Below, piece by piece: positions 1 to 11,338 of a stretch of DNA of 64,000 nt (position 1 is its first letter; every line of letters starts with the position of its first letter). The position numbers and the translations under genes are program-made. The stretch lies in contig CAJNOJ010000123.1 of assembly GCA_905250025.1 (NCBI GenBank), forward strand, positions 62,001 to 126,000, written 5' to 3'. The notes beneath the pieces were generated by a model, which had not been told where the DNA came from, ran no database searches, and saw nothing but the letters and a program-made list of their open reading frames with translations. This DNA comes from Adineta ricciae. Its lineage: Eukaryota > Rotifera > Eurotatoria > Adinetida > Adinetidae.

Positions 1-1
1 C

Positions 2-3000
2 GGTCGACTAGATATTCTCTTCAATTTTCTTCATTATATATCGAAGAAATGCTCAATCAGACCATTCTATTTAAACATGTTCAGAACACTCTTGAGAGAT
101 AATTCAATTATCTTAGTTTTACCCATCTTTCCTCCATTTGGTTCTTACAGAAAAATCGAACAAATCCAAGTCCATCGAGATTCAATAACACTGTATTCGG
201 TCACTGATGAAGAAAAACGTGCGAAAATCTTCGCTGAAGTGGAGGAGTCTTTTCGACAGAATCTTCCTTACACTGATCAATTGAAATTGTTAGACAACGA
301 GTATTCTAAGAACAGAATCAATGAATTATTCGCATTATGGCGATTGAATAAACAACTGCAAGACTTTATCAAACATATTGAGCAAATCATGGATTCGATC
401 AAGTACACGTCGATCGTTCGAATCCGAATTGGTCAACTACAAATTACACGTGAAATAGATGATAAACATCATCAAATTCAAGTTCGATCAGCGAATTTAC
501 CGGTCGATCCATTATTATTGCTGGGTGCTCATCGAAAGTATTGTTGTCATTCTTCCGATAATCCACTTTGTTTAAAACAATCAACTAGAATTTTTGAAGA
601 CAAAAAGCCGTTTCCCGAACAGATTTTTTCATCGACTAGTTCAGATGAGAATCATCTTAGTGACATAACCAAGTTCTTCAAGCAACAACTGCGGACAAGT
701 TGGCAAAAATTTCAGTCTGAGGAAAGATTTCAATGTGAGCATCTATCCATAAGCGAAATGGAGAGATTTCTGTGTTCGACTCGTCAAGAATCTGCTCAAC
801 TGTGGAAGGAATTGATTCGATTGATCAGAACAAACAATGAACTATTGTTCGATACTGGTTTAGCGTTGCGTATGACTCCATCCGTTCTCGTGTCTCTCCT
901 CCATGAAATATGGTTAAATGAAGATGAACACAAACATGATAAACCATCCAATTCTGCAAAAAAGCAAAAGGTTCAACAATCTGAAAGAGAAGCATTTCTA
1001 ACACCGGAACGATGTATCTTATTAGGTGGAATATTGGTCAACTGGACTGTTGAACAGCGTCTTCAACGAATAATCCATTGTGCCAATCAAAAACAAAAGG
1101 AAGATTTCGAGAAAGAAGCATTGAATATTCCACATGTAAATTGGATTCCTTCAGAACATGTTCCATGGTTGATTTTAGAATTGGAAATGAACATCACTAT
1201 TCGCGATATTCAAGTTAAAGTGGCACGTCATATGATGGATCCAAATCGACTCGATGGTGAAGATAATCAAGTGAGAAATATCGTCATGCAAATGAATATG
1301 GGCGAAGGAAAAACCTCAGTTATTATTCCCATGTTAGCACTTAGTTTGTGCTCATCAACATCGAGTTTAGTTCGAATCATAGTTCTCAAATCTTTGTTGA
1401 CTATGAATTATCAATCGTTGAGATCCAAATTGGGCGGTCTCCTCAATAGACGAGTTTTTCCATTTACATGTCGTCGCGATATGAAATTCGGTCAAACACA
1501 AGTCGAACAACTTGATCGACGTCTTCGGCAAGGTATGAGCAGACGAGATATTGTCTTAACCGCACCAGAATATATCCTTTCATTCGACTTATTAACTATC
1601 GATAAATGCCGACGACAAGAATTTACAGTTGGGGAAGAAATGTTAAGAGTTCAGCAATGGACTAAACGATGTGTTCGTGATGTTTTGGACGAATCCGATG
1701 AAATTCTTCATGTTAAGTATCAACTCATTTATACGATTGGACAGCAGAAACCAGTTAGCGGCGGAGCTCAACGTTGGAAGACGATTCAATTGGCCTTAGA
1801 ATTGGTAAAGAAAAACGCAGAGCTTATTGCACAAGACTATCCAAAAGACGTTCTCTACGAAAAATCGTTACGGTCAAGTCATTTTTCGTCATTTCGATTG
1901 TTATCACGAGAACCGTTTCGAAACTTAGCAGAAAGAGTAGTCAATGATTGGCTTAACGAGCAATCCTATCGTCAGGAAGAACGTCAACTTCTATCCTCGG
2001 TCATTTTAGAAAGCACTACGTCGACTGAATGCCTTCAGGGCCGATTTTCACAGGAGATTCTTCAACGAATACTTATTTTACGCGGCCTCCTTTCGTCTGA
2101 AGTATTGTTTCAAGCATTGACCAAACGTTACCGAGTGAATTTCGGTGTCAATCACGATCGGAAATTCAATCGTCTCATGGCTGTACCATTCCGTGCCAAA
2201 GATGTGGCAGCCGAGAATACAGAATTTGGTCATCCCGATATTGCCATTGTCTTAACTCAACTCTATTACTATTACGACGGATTAACTAATGATCAGCTGT
2301 CAAAGTGTTTCAAACGTTTGAGCGACGTAGAGAAGCACCCCGAAGAAATCTATCATGAATGGATTTTGTATGAAAATGGCGATTGTCTCGATCCGAGTAT
2401 CAAAACATGGGAAGGAATCAATTTAAAAGATGATCAACAAAGGACTCTTCATCTTTTCCCAACTTTTCGGAAAAATATGTTGGTGATCAATTATTTTCTC
2501 AATCATTTTGTTTTCCCTCAAGAGGCGAAACAGTATCCCGAAAAACTAGTCTCTTCTTCTTGGGATCTATCCACGGACCGTCGTGCAAAGATTCTGACTG
2601 GTTTCAGTGGCACTAATGATACACAACTGTTGTTACCCATCCATATTCGTCAACACGACCTACCCGAACTGATGAAAACTGATGCCGTTGTTCTCAACAA
2701 TCTACTTCGACAGGAAAATGAATTTTATCAGTCTCTACCAATTAGTATCAAAGTTAAAGATATCTTAGAGAAAATCTGCAGTGATCAACAGCGCATTCAA
2801 GTCGTTCTTGATGTTGGTGCGCTCTTCATCAATGGTAGTAACCGCCAAATAGCAATTCAATGGTTAGGAAAGTCAAATCGAGCTGAAATAGATTATGCTG
2901 TTTATTTCCAATCTGACTCACTTTATGTTTGTGATCGACAAAATCAGCATCACCCTTTCGCCAACTCTCCAGCGAGTGAAAGACTTGAACGTTGTGTTTT

Positions 3001-4471
3001 TTACCTGGATGAAGTTCACACACGAGGAACGGATTTCAAATTTCCAAAAGGATTTCGGGCAGTTGTTACACTTGGCAATGGTTCAACCAAAGATCGATTC
3101 GTTCAAGCTTGTATGAGAATGAGGAAACTAGGTCATGGCCACTCGCTCAGTTTTTATAGTTCACACGAAGTTGATCAACGAATTCGTCTGTTGAAAAAGA
3201 CCACCGATGAGAACGAATCTATCACGTTGATTGACGTTCTCCGTTGGGTCTATGAGAATATTCAACAAGCCGTTTGGAATGGTCTTCATCATTGGGCTGC
3301 ACAGAGTCTCAGTTATCAACGAAAACTCGCTGCATTTCGAAATATTCAATGGGTCGACGAACAGAAATACTTTTCTCCATTGATTATGCATCAATTTCCT
3401 TTAGATTGCATAGAACAAGAAGTTCTCGAGCTACACCAAATGTACGGAATGTCAAAATCAATGCAGAAGATAGCTGATATCCATCGTTCTCGTTCTCATC
3501 AAGTTAGTTTTCAACTGTCACCTGAGATCAATACACTTGTCCTAAGTCGGTTGAATTTATACGGTGGATCGAGAACATTTCTTGCTCATACATGCGATGA
3601 GGAACAAGAACGAGAGTTCGAACGAGAAATCGAACAAGAAGTTGAAGAAGAACGACAACAGGAACGACCAACACCACCAGTACCGCATCGACCAATCTTA
3701 CATGAAGAAATCAAGAAATTAGCTGATCAACAAAATCCTATGATGAACTTAGCTCAACTTTCATCAGTATTCTGTTCACTTCCACAAGCTTTTCTTGCTA
3801 CTACCTTTGCGTCACATAGCCAGCCATCGGCTTGGAAACAACACTTATGGATATCTAAGGAATTTCAAAGCGTGATTAAAACACGAGGAGAATCGTTGGA
3901 TGCATTTCTGCGACATCCACGGTGGATAGTTGTCTATCGTCAGAAACATATCATCTTTCTCAGTCCATACGAAGCTAATTGCTTGATCGATTTACTTCAG
4001 CACTCATATCAACAATGTGGAATTGCTTCTCAACCTACAACAACTCTACGTCTGTTTTTACCACGATTGAAAAGAAATCAGTCAATCTTAATCAATACAT
4101 CAACTTTGTCTGTCCCTTCATCATCTTTTTCTGTTCCGAAAGACTGGTTGGCACCATTGTTTGTTTTTAATGGTACTCTTTACTTCAGCGATGTCGAAGA
4201 ACAAAGAGACTACTGTCATTTCTTAGGCATTTGTCCAAATCCTCGATTGGAGAAGGACGAGCAGAACGCTTTTGAGAAAGGTTGGATCGATAATGATGGA
4301 TTTATCCAAAACTCGGAACATCGTCGTCATCTGCAAATGAACCAATGCCATTTTACTTATAATCCACTAAATTTAGTTAGAAAAATTCTCGAGAATCGAT
4401 TAAAATGCCATATTCCCGTTAGATCACATGTTGGATCACTTATTCTCAATGCAAAGAAAGTTTTGGTTTAA
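2..4471 (+). CDS. C-terminal part of a giant DUF3638/DUF3645-type P-loop protein (5' truncated by window edge)
   Basis: The reading frame is open from base 2 to the stop at 4471 with no intron, so the Met at 77 is probably internal and the gene starts outside the window. About 1,490 residues are present; family members are usually over 2,500. Counting from that Met, residues near 407 read QMNMGEGKTSVIIPM, a Walker-A-like site typical of the DUF3638 family. Near residue 540 comes an acidic DVLDESDEIL stretch. Around residues 980-1035 (LDEVHTRGTDFKFP, then QACMRMRKLGHG) the pattern recalls a C-terminal helicase-type domain. A charged EQEREFEREIEQEVEEE segment near residue 1180 is also characteristic. 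The family occurs in fungi, protists and some animals and is annotated as large NTPases of unknown role. ATPase activity is inferred from the P-loop only. The closest alternative is another SecA/helicase-like protein. Confidence 0.8.
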   Translation, partial: GRLDILFNFLHYISKKCSIRPFYLNMFRTLLRDNSIILVLPIFPPFGSYRKIEQIQVHRDSITLYSVTDEEKRAKIFAEVEESFRQNLPYTDQLKLLDNEYSKNRINELFALWRLNKQLQDFIKHIEQIMDSIKYTSIVRIRIGQLQITREIDDKHHQIQVRSANLPVDPLLLLGAHRKYCCHSSDNPLCLKQSTRIFEDKKPFPEQIFSSTSSDENHLSDITKFFKQQLRTSWQKFQSEERFQCEHLSISEMERFLCSTRQESAQLWKELIRLIRTNNELLFDTGLALRMTPSVLVSLLHEIWLNEDEHKHDKPSNSAKKQKVQQSEREAFLTPERCILLGGILVNWTVEQRLQRIIHCANQKQKEDFEKEALNIPHVNWIPSEHVPWLILELEMNITIRDIQVKVARHMMDPNRLDGEDNQVRNIVMQMNMGEGKTSVIIPMLALSLCSSTSSLVRIIVLKSLLTMNYQSLRSKLGGLLNRRVFPFTCRRDMKFGQTQVEQLDRRLRQGMSRRDIVLTAPEYILSFDLLTIDKCRRQEFTVGEEMLRVQQWTKRCVRDVLDESDEILHVKYQLIYTIGQQKPVSGGAQRWKTIQLALELVKKNAELIAQDYPKDVLYEKSLRSSHFSSFRLLSREPFRNLAERVVNDWLNEQSYRQEERQLLSSVILESTTSTECLQGRFSQEILQRILILRGLLSSEVLFQALTKRYRVNFGVNHDRKFNRLMAVPFRAKDVAAENTEFGHPDIAIVLTQLYYYYDGLTNDQLSKCFKRLSDVEKHPEEIYHEWILYENGDCLDPSIKTWEGINLKDDQQRTLHLFPTFRKNMLVINYFLNHFVFPQEAKQYPEKLVSSSWDLSTDRRAKILTGFSGTNDTQLLLPIHIRQHDLPELMKTDAVVLNNLLRQENEFYQSLPISIKVKDILEKICSDQQRIQVVLDVGALFINGSNRQIAIQWLGKSNRAEIDYAVYFQSDSLYVCDRQNQHHPFANSPASERLERCVFYLDEVHTRGTDFKFPKGFRAVVTLGNGSTKDRFVQACMRMRKLGHGHSLSFYSSHEVDQRIRLLKKTTDENESITLIDVLRWVYENIQQAVWNGLHHWAAQSLSYQRKLAAFRNIQWVDEQKYFSPLIMHQFPLDCIEQEVLELHQMYGMSKSMQKIADIHRSRSHQVSFQLSPEINTLVLSRLNLYGGSRTFLAHTCDEEQEREFEREIEQEVEEERQQERPTPPVPHRPILHEEIKKLADQQNPMMNLAQLSSVFCSLPQAFLATTFASHSQPSAWKQHLWISKEFQSVIKTRGESLDAFLRHPRWIVVYRQKHIIFLSPYEANCLIDLLQHSYQQCGIASQPTTTLRLFLPRLKRNQSILINTSTLSVPSSSFSVPKDWLAPLFVFNGTLYFSDVEEQRDYCHFLGICPNPRLEKDEQNAFEKGWIDNDGFIQNSEHRRHLQMNQCHFTYNPLNLVRKILENRLKCHIPVRSHVGSLILNAKKVLV

Positions 4472-4865
4472 TTTTGAACAGTAACTTTGTGATGTCGAGT
4501 TTTTTCGATTTCATCTTTTTTATTTGAATAATAATCACGAAAACACATAGCCATTGATTGAACTTATTACTTTGTCTGTACGGCGTAGCGCTTGTTGTCA
4601 GGCATGTATTTAAACGTGATGACTATGTCGAACGTAACTAGAATAATCATCTCTAATTTCAAGCTTTCACAATGGAATATTTTTCTCATCAATCCTGAGT
4701 AGAAAGAACTTTTGTTACCGCACGGTACGCTACATTATTATCGACTCTAAATAAATTTTATTTCGAATGAAGTTATTGGCAACTTTCAGTTGAACTTAGA
4801 AATACATTTCAACGAACGAAAACAAACTTCTATGTTATTAGTTGACAGTTCTCACTTGTCAATAG
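4472..4865. other. Convergent intergenic region
   Basis: This AT-rich stretch lies between the stop of the DUF3638-type gene (+) and the stop of the MACPF gene (-). It must hold both 3' untranslated regions. I see no gene or repeat in it. Confidence 0.5.
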
Positions 4866-6695
4866 CTATGTTTTTGAACAATAGTAAAGGCCACCGTTTG
4901 TCGTCCTGGCCGGAGTATAGTCACGTGGACACAGCTGAGTGTTGTTATTACCACAAGAAATAAATGGACTTGCATAACCACACGCTGTGCCAGAAGCGTC
5001 ATCTATATCAGCGTCGTCTTTGTAGCATAAAACTGCATTTTTCTCAAAACGATAACCGTGTGGGCAACCTTCGTTTAAAATATGCTTTCCTCCACAATAT
5101 TTATGAATTTTTATCTGTCCGTAGTTTGTAACAGGTACAGACTTGTCCTGCTTTGAACACTAAAGAAAGATAAATCAAGACTATCATAACAGTTCGATTT
5201 GAGATGACGAAAACTTACGATAGTCGTCAAAACATAATGAAGAATATCCATCAGGACAACTACGAAGTGGGTGATGACCGTCACAAGCAATTTGACCGTT
5301 TTTATTGAACACAAAACCACATGACACACCTCTTGGCACATCCAATGGAATATTGCTTGAACAATCTACGCTTACAATTTAATCGAAGACATAATAATAA
5401 TCATACCATAATTAAGTCGATTGAACTAACATACACACATAGGAAATCTCATAAACTATACTTAATATACTCTATGTATTGAGAACACTATATTTTTCTC
5501 TTTTTACTTCATCAACTCACCAGTATACATGGATTTGCATACACAATATGGTATATTGAGATCACCCCATTTACAAGTACCTCTAGCTGATCCGGAACAA
5601 TTGCGAGGACAACCCTTCAATTTTAAACCTTTCGTGTAATCATTTAAAGCTAGAGTCATTCGGAAATCTACGCGATGTTATCAAATCCGATATATATTTA
5701 ACCTTAAACTTCATCATGCTCGGATTATTCGGTACTGTTTCGATCCAGTTAGCTAAGGGTCCAGAGACCAAAGCTGGGTCACCACCCAGTTGTGACATCT
5801 TCGTCGACGTCAGGTTTTTACGAAACTCCTCTTGTGTAGTTGTGGTAGAATTTGATATAGTAGTAATACTACCAAGCAATTTAAAAACATAACCAGGTGA
5901 TACACAATGCTGAGTTTGTAAGCCTCGAGTTTTGAGTTCGGTGAGTCGTTCAGAATCTATGGTAATAATCTCTTGAGCAGTACCACCCAGTAACATTTCA
6001 CTCACAAATGAAAAACCGAAATAATCGAAAATATACGATATGATATAGTCCTTTATATCATTATCATAACTGCAACAAGGCATGTGTTCAATCACGAAAC
6101 GAAAACTGTCGGATAACTGCATCATTGGTTCCAACATAGTAAGCTTAGCGAATGTGATATTTGCTGTTGTATGAAATATCGACTGTCTCTTTTCAATAAG
6201 TGTTTCAGCCAAATATGTTGTTTGTCTGGAATATCCATAAGAAGCAAAGAATCCTTCTAGTTTCCCCCAACCGTATATTGTAGCACTTGTACTTATCGCA
6301 TTGAAAGTCGATTGTCGTAATTGAGATATTGAGCTTAATTCTTCAGTATGTGCATTAATTGCCACACTCGGTAAACACAAAAGTTGTGTATAAGCAGGTA
6401 CTGTGAGATTTGTACATGCACCTGGCTTCCATGAAGTATACTCAAGATTAAATACTGAATGTTTGAAACCATCCATGTGACAATCTCCAGTATAACAGAC
6501 AGGTGATCCTTGTATTGGATCATAGCCTATTCCAATTAAATTCGAATTTGGCATCCAATGAAGATTGCGATAAGCTTTTGTACTGTTGTGTAGGTAACTT
6601 TCAACAAATGCTCTCAGCCTAGCATATTCAGGATAAGCAAACAACAAAAATGGACATAAACTAAGGTAATACAAAAACAACATCACCGTATGCAT
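4866..6695 (-). CDS. Secreted MACPF (perforin-like) protein with cysteine-rich C-terminal tail
   Basis: The Met at 6695 is preferred over the one at 6836 because a signal peptide follows at once (hydrophobic MLFLYYLSLCPFLLFA). Exon 1 (5703-6695) encodes about 331 residues with a MACPF core. The signature YIFDYFG...LLGG sits near residues 221-238, with Phe-Ser where many members have Thr-His. A GWGKLEG segment and the usual long amphipathic helix regions precede it. Likely further exons (5521-5614, 5219-5365, 4866-about 5160) encode Cys-rich modules with CPxGY motifs. The first three exons join in phase with GT-AG introns. The last exon does not join in phase with any obvious acceptor, so the 3' model is approximate or the gene carries an indel. 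MACPF proteins oligomerise into membrane pores in immunity or predation. Whether this one is active cannot be read from the sequence. Confidence 0.8.
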
Positions 6696-7193
6696 TCTTT
6701 TTCGGTCATGTAAACACAATATTCTGTTTTTATACTTTATGAATACTAAAACCATATGTGTGATTTCACAGACACTTTTGCACGATTCTACTCGATGATA
6801 GCTTTTTTCGTCACTTGCAAAAATTAGATAGTCCAAGTGCTCTTTTTCTCATAATACGTGAGTCACTATAAAAAATTTTTCACACGGTTCTCCCAAAAAT
6901 TTTCGGCGAAGACTAACTTTACCACTATGAAACACAGATATATTTAGGATTAGCGCTTTGTTTTATAATCTAAAACTGTTTGTGTGCCCTGTTTTCGATC
7001 CTTCAATGAGTTGTTTTCGAAAAATAAATTCCGTCACACGACGCAGCGCGTGAAGCTCTGCAAGTTGAATACGAGTAAGGTGGACGGACTATTCGTCGCA
7101 CGATTACTCGTGTAATTCATTTGTTGTAAAAAGATGCACGATGTTTAATGAAACAGATTCAAGAAAAACACAACTAAATATGTCATACTTCTG
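6696..7193. other. Intergenic region upstream of MACPF gene
   Basis: It should contain the promoter of the MACPF gene. I see no coding segment, and the sequence is single-copy up to the start of the tandem duplication at about 7194. Confidence 0.4.
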
Positions 7194-7897
7194 ATTAAAA
7201 TAGTATCAGATACTAGTGCCTTTTTATGAAAAACGGATCCTATCAGAAATGTACAAGGTTTCATAGTATATTCTGTACACTAAAACGCTGAAATACTAAC
7301 TGAAAGCGTATTCTAATGAAAATCTTCATTGGGAAGTAAAACTCATTTTATATAACAATCCGTATTTTCAGCTAATTTGTATTTGACGAAATTCTTCTAG
7401 ATTTTCACTAACAAGAAGAGATTCTTTTGAAAAATCAGTTAAATATTTGCTAAATGAACTATGATAAAAGTCACTCACTACTTTATAGAACCTTTTCAGT
7501 CAGAGTTTCTCCGACTTTCTAGTTGGTTCACGAGATTCGAAAATTTCACCAACAGTTAGGTTGCACTCAATGTCACACTAACGAGATTGTTGGTGATAGT
7601 GTGATTTTCCTATTCATCGAATTATGCAAATAACACTGCCAATTAATAATATTATTTTGGCGCCGTATTGTCCTAGTGCCTAAAATAATGACAAAGACAA
7701 CCTTCACTTCATATGTGCCCGATGTTTTTTTCCTTTGTCATATTCTATGAAATCAACAATCTTCCTCAATAGTACTTTTACTCATAAAACGACGTTTTTT
7801 CCCTTGTTTGAATATATTTTTATTATTATACTAAGATCTAATTTATCTACGAACAATTATCAACTAGTATATCTCTAATCATATACATCTCAATTTG

Positions 7898-8401
7898 TCA
7901 GTTCAGACGCTTAATATAACTACTGGGTAGTTCAGACGATGCACAGGCAATGATTGATTCGTCGTTTGCTCGGCAATCCTCCACAAACATAATTTGAGCA
8001 AATTCATCAATAACTTCTATTGGATATGTTGGTCCACAATCACGATATCGACGCATTTCATCGAGATGATCATTTTGAAAACATACCGTCTTCTGCGGTT
8101 CATTCATAACCCATCGAGGAAAGAAAATTGTACCATGAAGATGACGTTCATTCAAATTAATTGACAAACTAACCGATGTGCCAGTAGGTTCAGTCCATGA
8201 AAGTTTGAAAATTTCTTCCGTTGATGATAATTTTACTAAATGAACTTGTTGGTCTTTCACCCATCGACCACCGACGATGCCTGAATGTATTCGATAATCA
8301 ATCGTGTGATCATTTTTAACGTATATTTCATATTGCCATCCATTATCATACTTGTATATAAGATGTTTTCCAACAATATTACTCACTGATTCGCTCATCA
8401 T
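7898..8401 (-). CDS. Phenolic acid decarboxylase (copy A), bacterial/fungal type
   Basis: The single-exon 167-residue protein has the length and layout of phenolic acid decarboxylases, small lipocalin-like beta barrels that decarboxylate ferulic, p-coumaric and caffeic acid to vinylphenols without cofactor. Diagnostic segments are HLIYKYDNGWQYE (residues 13-25), KNDHTIDYRIHSG (29-41), GRWVKDQ (45-51), SWTEPTGT (68-75) and LHGTIFFPRWV near residue 90-100. Tyr16, Tyr18, Arg46 and Glu71 match the catalytic Tyr/Tyr/Arg/Glu of the Bacillus enzyme. The first of two consecutive ATGs is taken as start. It is divergent from the P450 gene with about 350 bases between starts. Such genes are not native to animals, so transfer from bacteria or fungi is inferred. 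The intronless ORF fits this, but flanking P450 introns and the duplicate copy argue against contamination. Confidence 0.95.
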   Translation of the reverse strand: MMSESVSNIVGKHLIYKYDNGWQYEIYVKNDHTIDYRIHSGIVGGRWVKDQQVHLVKLSSTEEIFKLSWTEPTGTSVSLSINLNERHLHGTIFFPRWVMNEPQKTVCFQNDHLDEMRRYRDCGPTYPIEVIDEFAQIMFVEDCRANDESIIACASSELPSSYIKRLN

Positions 8402-8748
8402 GAAGGAAAATGATCAAACTAAAATAGAATCAAACAGAGATAGAATAAGATACACTTTAACTTGTCCTCTCTGTTATGCTTTTCGTTTCAATTGAAAGAT
8501 AGAATGAATACAATGCTCTTCTCTCTCTCTGGATATCGTGTGGACTCGTCGGAAAAGTGAAGAGAACGTAAGAAGAACGCATGATACTGAGGATAAGGCG
8601 AACTTTCATGAATATATCGATCAAAGTATGATAACAAAGTGTGACTCATTTATCAAATATATCTTTTACGTTCTTTCTAAACTATTTGCATGTTTTGTCG
8701 ATAAGAAAACGACTGTTTGTTGGTTGCTTCATACATTTCGTAAAAAAT
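8402..8748. promoter_or_regulatory. Shared divergent promoter region, copy A
   Basis: About 350 bases separate the decarboxylase ATG (-) and the P450 ATG (+). The region is conserved in copy B and contains a CT-rich tract near 8517-8531. It presumably drives both genes and may co-regulate them. No specific site can be assigned. Confidence 0.4.
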
Positions 8749-10353
8749 ATGTTGACTTCTCTCGCTGTTATCGGATGCATTTCATTTGTTCTATATCGTT
8801 TAATAAAATTCTGGATACTTGATCCGTGGTCTATTCATCGATATTTTTGGAAACAAGGCATCCCGGGACAATATACACCAATCGTTGGCAGTCTTCTCGA
8901 TCGTCGTCGAGCATTTCTTGCTGATGATCCATTGTCACATGGTAGAAAATTAGCAGAAAAATACGGTGATTATTATCATAATTCATTTGGTCCAAAAGCT
9001 CATCTTGTCATAAGTGATCCATTGTTAATCGAAGGAGTTGCGAAGGCAAATGTCTATTCGTATCATAAATCGGCAGTAGGACAGACGATCCTTGCATCAT
9101 TACTTGGCTATGGAAATATTCTATTGGCCGAAGGTGATGATCACAAGCGACATCGACGATTGGTTGCACCTGTCTTTCAACATCAGAATATCAATTCAAT
9201 GCTTTCTCTCATGGCACAGATAACGAATCGTTTCCTAGAAAAATGGACAACATTAAGTGAAAATCGAGCTACAGATGACCCGTTGACACTTGATATTCAT
9301 GAAGAACTGTCAGGACTTACATTAGATATTGTAATTGGATGTATTTTCGGTGCAGAGACTATGGAAGATAAGAATGTTCATGGAATTATCTTTCGAAACA
9401 TGAATATAGCTTTGAAGGAGATGGAGAAACGAATATTTAATATGATTGGTTTACTTCCAATAGTTAAGGATTTGCCATTAGCTGGAAAACGACGTATTGA
9501 TCAAGCGAGACAAGAGATTCAACAGGTTGTTCAAAATATAATCAATCAACGATTGAAAGGATTGACAAAATCGACATGTAAAGGTTCAGACTTACTCGAT
9601 CTTCTTCTGGCATCGAAAGGTGATGAAAAAACACAAAAGCTTTCTCAAGAAGAAATTTCCAATGAGGCAATTACATTTGGTAATATTCTCTTCATTCGAA
9701 ATCTTTCTCTCTAATCTCTTACATAGTTCTTGCTGGACATGAAACAACATCAACACTAATGGCATGGACACTTTATAATTTAGCAAATCATCCTAACAGT
9801 TATCAACAATGTCAAGCTGAAGTTGATTCGATTCTTCTTAATGACGAACTAAATATCTCCACTATTTCTCTATTGACTTATACAGAAATGGTCTTGAAAG
9901 AATCATTACGGACTCATCAACCTGTGGCAGTTATGCTTCGTACAGCCGTTGAAGATAATACAATCGTAGCAAGCGATGGAAAACCAATTCACATAAGAAA
10001 AGGAACTGATATTGAAATTAATTTGAATGTTTTACATCGATCGGAAAAATATTGGCACGAACCGAATAAGTTTAATCCATCGAGATTCGAGGAACGTGGT
10101 GCAGATAAGTTATTAGCTTTTAATATAGGACCTCGATCTTGTATTGGTCAGAATTTTGCGATGTTAGAAGCCAAAATTATGTTAGCATTGATTATCAAAC
10201 ATTTTCATTTTGAGCTTGTACCTGGACAAAAATTTACACCTGATGTGGCCGTTACAATTAGGTTAGTTATATCAAATAGTTCTTTTTTCTTCATCTTTCT
10301 ATATATTTAGACCGAAATATGGTATGTGGATGCGCATTTGGCCGCGTAAGTAA
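8749..10353 (+). CDS. Cytochrome P450 (copy A), membrane-anchored
   Basis: Three exons (8749-9679, 9727-10261, 10311-10353) separated by 47- and 49-base GT-AG introns encode 502 residues, a normal microsomal P450 length. The chosen ATG is the first in frame that gives an N-terminal anchor (SLAVIGCISFVLYRLI). Visible landmarks are the I-helix VLAGHETTS, created by joining exons 1 and 2, the K-helix ESLR, and the haem loop FNIGPRSCIGQNFA with the thiolate Cys. The protein ends KYGMWMRIWPRK in exon 3. It is a monooxygenase of the endoplasmic reticulum using a reductase partner. Clan assignment (CYP3/CYP4-like) is tentative. Its tight divergent pairing with a phenolic acid decarboxylase suggests a shared role with plant phenolics, which is inference. 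Confidence 0.94.
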
Positions 10354-10707
10354 TCATCGAACTAACGTTTCGTGTCATTTTTCTATTGAGACATAAATAA
10401 ATATTTTCTCGTTTGAGAACTCAGTTCAGAAGTACCAATTACGTACAGATAGTCTCAAGATTTAAAAAANGACATCGGACTCAACTTTCCTTGTAGTACA
10501 TTTACTAGACAAATACATCGTTAAATCACTAAAAATTATTATGCAAAACAAGCAAATTTAATGGTTGATTAGCACTAAATCTTTTACTGATTATAAATCA
10601 ATTCATACTGATCAAAAGCGATTTTTTACTGACTAAAAATAACGAACTGACCATTTACAAAAATACTGACCATTTACAATAAAATACTGACCATTTAATT
10701 TGTACCC
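10354..10707. other. Junction between duplication copies
   Basis: Copy A runs to an ambiguous base at 10470. The following about 240 bases are single-copy and contain short direct repeats of 'aaaatactgaccattta' near 10660-10700. No gene is seen. Confidence 0.5.
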
Positions 10708-11338
10708 ATTAAAATAGTATCAGATACTAGTGCTTTTTTTATGAAAAACGGATCCTATCAGAAATGTACAAGGTTTCATAGTATATTCTGTACACTAAAA
10801 CGCTGAAATACTAACTGAAAGCGTGTTCTAATCAAAATCTTCATTGGGAAGTACAACTCATTTTGTATAACAACCTGTATTTTCAGCTAATTTGTATTTG
10901 ACGAAATCCTTCTAGACTTTCACTAACAAGACGAGATTTTTTCGAAAAATCAGTTAAATATTTGCTAAATGAACTATGATAAAAGTCACTCACTACTTTA
11001 TAGAACCTTTTCAGTCAGAGTTTCTCCGACTTTCTAGCTGATTCACGAGATTCAAAAATTTCACCAACAGTTAGGTTGCACTCAGTGTCACACTAACGAG
11101 ATTGTGGGTGATAGTGTGATTTTCCTATTCATCGAATTATGCATATAACACTGCCAATTAATAATATTATTTTAGCGACGTATTGTCCTAAAATCAACAA
11201 TCTTCCTCAATAGTACTTTTACTCATAAAACGACGTTTTTCCCCTATGTTTAAATACATTTTTTTATTACACTTCGATCTAAGTTATGTATGAACAATCA
11301 TCAAATAGTATAACTCTAATCATATGAATCTCAATTTG

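Larger units (their letters stand above)
7194..10469. repeat. Tandem segmental duplication, copy A
   Basis: The sequence beginning ATTAAAATAGTATCAGATAC at 7194 recurs at 10708, and similarity continues through the decarboxylase and P450 genes to about 10469, where an N lies. Copies A and B are in direct orientation, separated by about 240 bases. Their decarboxylase proteins differ at about 7 of 167 positions. Copy A holds about 75 bases near 7670-7745 that are absent at the matching site in copy B (near 11186). The divergence shows a genuine duplication, not an assembly echo. Confidence 0.9.

Noticed and set aside
6693-6836. Upstream Met at 6836 as MACPF start
   Set aside because: It would bury the signal peptide 47 residues inside the protein.
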